Source: an uncultured Flavobacterium sp. (GTDB lineage Bacteria; Bacteroidota; Bacteroidia; Flavobacteriales; Flavobacteriaceae). From it: 17,841 nucleotides of DNA. Made by a program: the position numbers and the translations under genes. Below, piece by piece: positions 14,598 through 17,841 of the stretch; the first letter of the stretch is position 1; every line of letters starts with the position of its first letter. The DNA is taken from the NCBI RefSeq assembly GCF_946482535.1, contig NZ_CAMLRU010000033.1:1-17841 (forward strand), given 5' to 3'. The notes under the pieces are model-generated. The model was not told where the DNA came from and did not search any database. It saw nothing but the letters and a program-made list of their open reading frames with translations.

Positions 14598-14634
14598 AAA
14601 TCCGTTTGGTCTGTTTAAGACTAAACGGATTTTT
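14598..14634 (+). terminator. Rho-independent terminator after the GAPDH gene
   Basis: A 15-bp stem (14598-14612 with 14618-14632, one G-T wobble) around the loop GTTTA, followed by a short T-run (14631-14634 and beyond). It begins 22 bp after the stop codon. Confidence 0.9.
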
Positions 14635-14688
14635 ATCTTTATCAACTTTTTTTTTGTTGATAACTGATGATTGTATCGAAATAATGAT

Positions 14689-14696
14689 TATTTTCG
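14689..14696 (+). promoter_or_regulatory. possible -7 box of the small secreted protein gene
   Basis: TATTTTCG differs from TAnnTTTG in one position. It would start transcription at about 14703, 28 bases before the ATG at 14731. Placement just after the GAPDH terminator supports a separate transcript. Confidence 0.4.
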
Positions 14697-14730
14697 ACCG
14701 TCAAAATTAAGCCCCATTAATCAACCCTTT

Positions 14731-15108
14731 ATGAAAAAAATCATTTTCAGTCTATTAGTGATGACTTGCTTTGCCTTTTCAGACAATGAAGAGCCAAAAG
14801 TAACAACCTACAGTTACGGTCATAACGGAATGGAATATGTAGCTCGAAACAAGAACGGAACTGTAATTATCAGTACGTTCAATTCGAAGATGACCATTCG
14901 TCAAGAAATTGCCACTAAAATTTACAGTCTGTACATAGACAAAAAATTGCAAAACGACACCAAAATCACAGTATACGGCGACGAAGCAGATGTAACCGGA
15001 AAATGTGTCATAAAAAAGAAAGACAATTTAACCACCGTAGATTTTTATTATGAAAGTGTACAATGGTGCTCAGGACACAAAGAGATATTTCAGAAGAACA
15101 TAAAATAA
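14731..15108 (+). CDS. Small secreted protein of unknown function
   Basis: I do not recognise this 125-residue protein. The ATG at 14731 gives a clear signal peptide (KK then hydrophobic residues 4-16, cleavage near 17-19); the longer frame starting at 14671 has a non-ATG start and no signal at its end. The mature part is polar, with beta-prone stretches (TTYSYG, EYVARN, TVIISTF, KITVYGDE) and two cysteines, C92 and C113, that could form a disulfide in the periplasm. Cys13 in the signal is not in a canonical lipobox. It stands alone between the GAPDH terminator and a shared terminator with aconitase, with its own possible promoter. Real gene is likely from frame, signal and flanking signals; function is unknown. 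Confidence 0.7.
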   Translation: MKKIIFSLLVMTCFAFSDNEEPKVTTYSYGHNGMEYVARNKNGTVIISTFNSKMTIRQEIATKIYSLYIDKKLQNDTKITVYGDEADVTGKCVIKKKDNLTTVDFYYESVQWCSGHKEIFQKNIK

Positions 15109-15140
15109 AAAAAAGCTCAACTTAAAGTTGAGCTTTTTTT
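15108..15140. terminator. Bidirectional terminator between the small secreted protein and aconitase
   Basis: Near-perfect inverted repeat with a GCTCAAC/GTTGAGC core (15115-15121 and 15127-15133), flanked by A-run on the left (15107-15114) and T-run on the right (15134-15140), so it can terminate both convergent genes. The left A-run overlaps the last bases of the upstream stop codon. Confidence 0.92.
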
Positions 15141-15161
15141 ATGCAATTTATTTTCTTCTGA

Positions 15162-17426
15162 TTACGCTTTTCCGGCAGCAATCAAGTTCAAAGCTGAACC
15201 GGCAACAAACCATCCGATTTGGCTGTCGTTGTATGTATGGTTAGCTAAGATAGTATCTTTTGAACCATCGGCATGAACAAACTCTAATGTTAACGGTTTA
15301 CCCGGAGCAAATTCGGTTAAATCTAAGAAATTGATAGTATCGTTTTCTTGAATTTTGTCATAATCGGCTTCGTTAGTAAAGGTCAAGGCCAACATTCCTT
15401 GTTTTTTCAAGTTGGTTTCGTGGATACGAGCAAATGATTTTACCAATACTGCTTTTACGCCTAAGAAACGTGGTTCCATCGCAGCATGTTCACGAGAAGA
15501 ACCTTCTCCATAATTGTGGTCACCCACAACAATTGATGGAACCCCAGCTGCTTTGTAAGCTCTTTGTACCGCAGGAACAGCATCATACTCACCGGTCAAT
15601 TGGTTTTTCACTTTGTTGGCTTCTTGATTAAAAGCATTCACTGCTCCAATCAACATATTGTTAGAAATATTATCTAGGTGACCACGGAAACGCAACCATG
15701 GTCCGGCCATAGAGATATGGTCAGTGGTACATTTTCCGAAAGCTTTGATTAACAATTTAGCGCCTGAAATATTTTTCCCATCCCAAGCTTCGAATGGGGC
15801 TAAAAGTTGTAAACGATCAGATGTTGGAGAAACCGCTACCTGAACTGATGAACCATCAGCCGCCGGCGCTTGGAAACCTGCATCTTCTACATCGAAACCT
15901 CTTTTGGGTAATTCATCACCTGTAGGTGGATTCAATCTTACTTCCTCTCCTTTATCGTTTAACAAAGTATCGGTTAAAGGATTGAAAGTCAAATCTCCTG
16001 AAATGGCTAAAGCTGCCACCATTTCCGGTGACGTTACAAAGGCATGGGTATTTGGATTTCCGTCGGCACGTTTAGAGAAGTTTCTGTTGAATGAGTGAAC
16101 TATAGTATTTTTTTCTCCTTTATCAGCACCGGTTCTGTCCCATTGTCCAATACATGGTCCGCAAGCATTGGTAAATACTTTGGTTCCCATTTTTTCGAAA
16201 GTTGCGATGATCCCATCTCTTTCAATAGTATAACGAATTTGCTCTGAACCCGGATTGATTCCGAATTCGGCTTTTGGGGTGATACCGTGCGCTACTGCTT
16301 GTTCGACGATTGAAGCGGCACGCGCCATATCTTCATATGAAGAATTGGTACAAGAACCGATTAATCCCCATTCCACTTTTAAAGGCCAACCATTGGCAAT
16401 GGCTTCTTCTTTCATTTTAGAAACCGGTGTTCCTCTATCCGGTGTAAATGGTCCGTTGATGTGTGGTTCTAGTTCAGAAAGGTTGATTTCGATTACTTGG
16501 TCGAAATAAGCCGCAGGATTAGCATATACTTCATCATCACCAGTTAAATAAGATGCTACTTTATCGGCAGCATCCACTATATCTTGACGGTCTGTTGCCG
16601 CTAAATATCTTCTCATAGAATCGTCATAACCAAAAGTTGAAGTTGTGGCTCCGATTTCGGCACCCATATTACAAATGGTTCCTTTACCGGTACAAGACAT
16701 ATTGGTTGCTCCTTCACCAAAGTATTCTACAATAGCACCTGTTCCCCCTTTTACGGTAAGGATATCGGCTACTTTTAAAATAACATCTTTGGGTGCTGTC
16801 CAACCGTTTAATTTTCCGGTCAACTTTACGCCGATTAGTTTAGGAAATTTCAATTCCCAAGACATACCTGACATTACATCTACAGCATCAGCACCACCAA
16901 CTCCGATGGCTAACATACCTAATCCACCGGCATTCACCGTGTGAGAATCGGTACCAATCATCATTCCGCCGGGAAATGCATAATTTTCTAAAACGATTTG
17001 ATGGATAATCCCCGAACCCGGTTTCCAAAAACCGATTCCGTATTTGTTAGAAACAGAAGAAAGAAAATCAAATACTTCTTTAGACTGGGTATTGGCTACC
17101 GCTAAATCGGTTGTCGCCCCAACTTTAGCTTGGATTAAGTGATCACAGTGAACCGTGGTGGGAACAGCAACTTTACTTTTTCCGGCGTGCATAAATTGCA
17201 ACAAAGCCATCTGTGCAGTAGCATCTTGGCAAGCTACTCTATCGGGTGCAAAATCAACATAATCTTTTCCGCGGGTAAAGGATTGAGAAGGCATTCCTTC
17301 CCATAAATGCGAGTATAAAATCTTTTCAGATAAGGTAAGTGGACGACCAACTATCTCACGTGCTTTATCAACACGAGCTGCCATGGTAGCATACACTTTT
17401 TCAATCATTTCAATATCAAAAGCCAT
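15162..17426 (-). CDS. acn: Aconitate hydratase (mitochondrial type)
   Basis: Isomerises citrate to isocitrate in the TCA cycle using a [4Fe-4S] cluster. The 754-residue product resembles mitochondrial aconitase rather than bacterial AcnA or AcnB in length and motifs. The cluster ligands are C359 in [12 protein letters not shown] and C422 and C425 in [12 protein letters not shown], almost the same numbering as the pig heart enzyme. Substrate-binding motifs VHCDHLIQA (92-100), [24 protein letters not shown] (158-181) and, in the C-terminal swivel domain, [16 protein letters not shown] and [17 protein letters not shown] are intact. The ATG at 17426 gives a normal N-terminus without a targeting peptide. 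It has its own promoter box and converges on the small secreted protein across a bidirectional terminator. Confidence 0.97.
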   Translation of the reverse strand: MAFDIEMIEKVYATMAARVDKAREIVGRPLTLSEKILYSHLWEGMPSQSFTRGKDYVDFAPDRVACQDATAQMALLQFMHAGKSKVAVPTTVHCDHLIQAKVGATTDLAVANTQSKEVFDFLSSVSNKYGIGFWKPGSGIIHQIVLENYAFPGGMMIGTDSHTVNAGGLGMLAIGVGGADAVDVMSGMSWELKFPKLIGVKLTGKLNGWTAPKDVILKVADILTVKGGTGAIVEYFGEGATNMSCTGKGTICNMGAEIGATTSTFGYDDSMRRYLAATDRQDIVDAADKVASYLTGDDEVYANPAAYFDQVIEINLSELEPHINGPFTPDRGTPVSKMKEEAIANGWPLKVEWGLIGSCTNSSYEDMARAASIVEQAVAHGITPKAEFGINPGSEQIRYTIERDGIIATFEKMGTKVFTNACGPCIGQWDRTGADKGEKNTIVHSFNRNFSKRADGNPNTHAFVTSPEMVAALAISGDLTFNPLTDTLLNDKGEEVRLNPPTGDELPKRGFDVEDAGFQAPAADGSSVQVAVSPTSDRLQLLAPFEAWDGKNISGAKLLIKAFGKCTTDHISMAGPWLRFRGHLDNISNNMLIGAVNAFNQEANKVKNQLTGEYDAVPAVQRAYKAAGVPSIVVGDHNYGEGSSREHAAMEPRFLGVKAVLVKSFARIHETNLKKQGMLALTFTNEADYDKIQENDTINFLDLTEFAPGKPLTLEFVHADGSKDTILANHTYNDSQIGWFVAGSALNLIAAGKA

Positions 17427-17455
17427 AATAAAATTTGGTTAATTTGTTTGCTGTG

Positions 17456-17463
17456 CAAATTTA
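17456..17463 (-). promoter_or_regulatory. -7 box of the aconitase gene
   Basis: On the minus strand this reads TAAATTTG followed by CAC, a full match to TAnnTTTG, 29 bp before the aconitase start. No clear -33 TTG is seen. Confidence 0.5.
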
Positions 17464-17557
17464 CGAAAACGTTGTACTTCTAAAAAGTTTTTAATAAAAT
17501 AAGTTGTTTGAACAGAATGTTTTAGCAAAATGCAATTTTAGATGGATATTTTTTATC

Positions 17558-17569
17558 AAATACGTATTT
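17558..17569. other. 12-bp perfect palindrome upstream of aconitase
   Basis: AAATACGTATTT is a perfect palindrome about 95 bp upstream of the aconitase -7 box and 24 bp downstream of the acyltransferase stop. It could be a protein-binding site, but a 12-bp AT-rich palindrome may also be chance. Confidence 0.3.
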
Positions 17570-17592
17570 AAAAAGTCAAAAATTGAGTATTC

Positions 17593-17841
17593 TTAATTTT
17601 TATCCCTTAAATCCATCATAGGCTTTTCATAAAATCGGTATAAAAAATAACTCAACAAGAGGGTTAAAAAGAAGTAAGCCAACAAAAAACCATACAACTC
17701 GACTGCATTTTTAGGATTGTAATTGATATTGTATTTTAACAATTGAAGCACGACCCCATAATGCAACAAATACATCGAATAAGAAATTACACTGATAAAA
17801 ACGATTGGCTTCCCGATGAATGATTGTTCCTCTTTCCATTC
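17593..17841 (-). CDS. Acyltransferase-3 family membrane protein (C-terminal part, 5' truncated)
   Basis: The last 82 residues of an integral-membrane acyltransferase of the OafA/acyltransferase-3 family, which O-acetylates or acylates surface polysaccharides and similar acceptors. The reading frame continues to the right window edge, beyond the first internal methionine at 17775, and begins EWKEEQSFIGKPIVFISVIS. The conserved ISYSMYLLHYGVV segment, a long hydrophobic helix (about LYGFLLAYFFLTLLLSYFLYRF) and the closing YEKPMMDLRDK tail are typical of the end of this family. Substrate and full length cannot be seen. It is separated from aconitase by 166 bp with no obvious terminator on its strand. 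Confidence 0.85.
   Translation of the reverse strand, partial: EWKEEQSFIGKPIVFISVISYSMYLLHYGVVLQLLKYNINYNPKNAVELYGFLLAYFFLTLLLSYFLYRFYEKPMMDLRDKN

Noticed and set aside
14731..14787. Lipoprotein signal in the small secreted protein and in the DUF2279 protein
   Set aside because: Neither cysteine (C13 in both) has a proper lipobox before it, and in the DUF2279 protein a type I cleavage site ending in AQ fits better.
1..17841. Mobile element, CRISPR array, toxin-antitoxin or phage-defence genes
   Set aside because: No transposase, integrase, spaced direct repeats or known defence domains were seen; gene content and base composition look uniform and housekeeping.

Overview
This window looks like core chromosome from a low-GC Bacteroidota of the Flavobacterium group. 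The evidence is the AT-rich sequence, the -7 promoter boxes of the TAnnTTTG type in front of several genes, the mitochondrial-type aconitase, the extended GAPDH and the family-typical proteins throughout. I see no tRNA, rRNA, CRISPR array, insertion sequence, phage or integrase gene. The assignment to genus is an inference from protein and promoter style.

Layout. Positions 1-484 hold the C-terminus of a MacB/FtsX-type ABC permease, truncated at the window edge, facing a GNAT-prmC unit on the minus strand (498-1857). A very tight divergent gap leads into a plus-strand block: ribD, a HAD phosphatase that overlaps the end of ribD, and a YigZ/IMPACT protein. A hotdog thioesterase on the minus strand ends inside the YigZ stop codon. 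A 188-bp AT-rich divergent region with one perfect DnaA box precedes dnaA, which is followed by a low-molecular-weight tyrosine phosphatase and an RsmI-like methyltransferase that overlap by 4 bp.

From 7430 to 11448 all genes are on the minus strand: a small secreted lysozyme-like protein with its own promoter, then DUF2279 protein, mltG, a RimJ/RimL-type acetyltransferase and dapF, apparently one operon read from dapF. This stretch makes a peptidoglycan precursor (meso-diaminopimelate) and trims glycan strands. Divergent to dapF is an HtrA/DegQ protease ending in a strong terminator, then a 482-residue GAPDH with its own promoter and terminator, then a small secreted protein of unknown function. 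That protein converges on aconitase with a shared bidirectional terminator. The window ends in the C-terminal part of an acyltransferase-3 membrane protein.

The genes are mostly housekeeping, and I found no convincing undescribed multi-gene system. The observations most worth following are: the HAD gene coupled to ribD as a candidate for the poorly assigned riboflavin-pathway phosphatase; a four-copy heptanucleotide repeat inside prmC whose copy number would change the reading frame; a tandem 12-mer whose sequence can pair with the TTG start of the yigZ-like gene; and a DnaA box overlapping a possible dnaA promoter.
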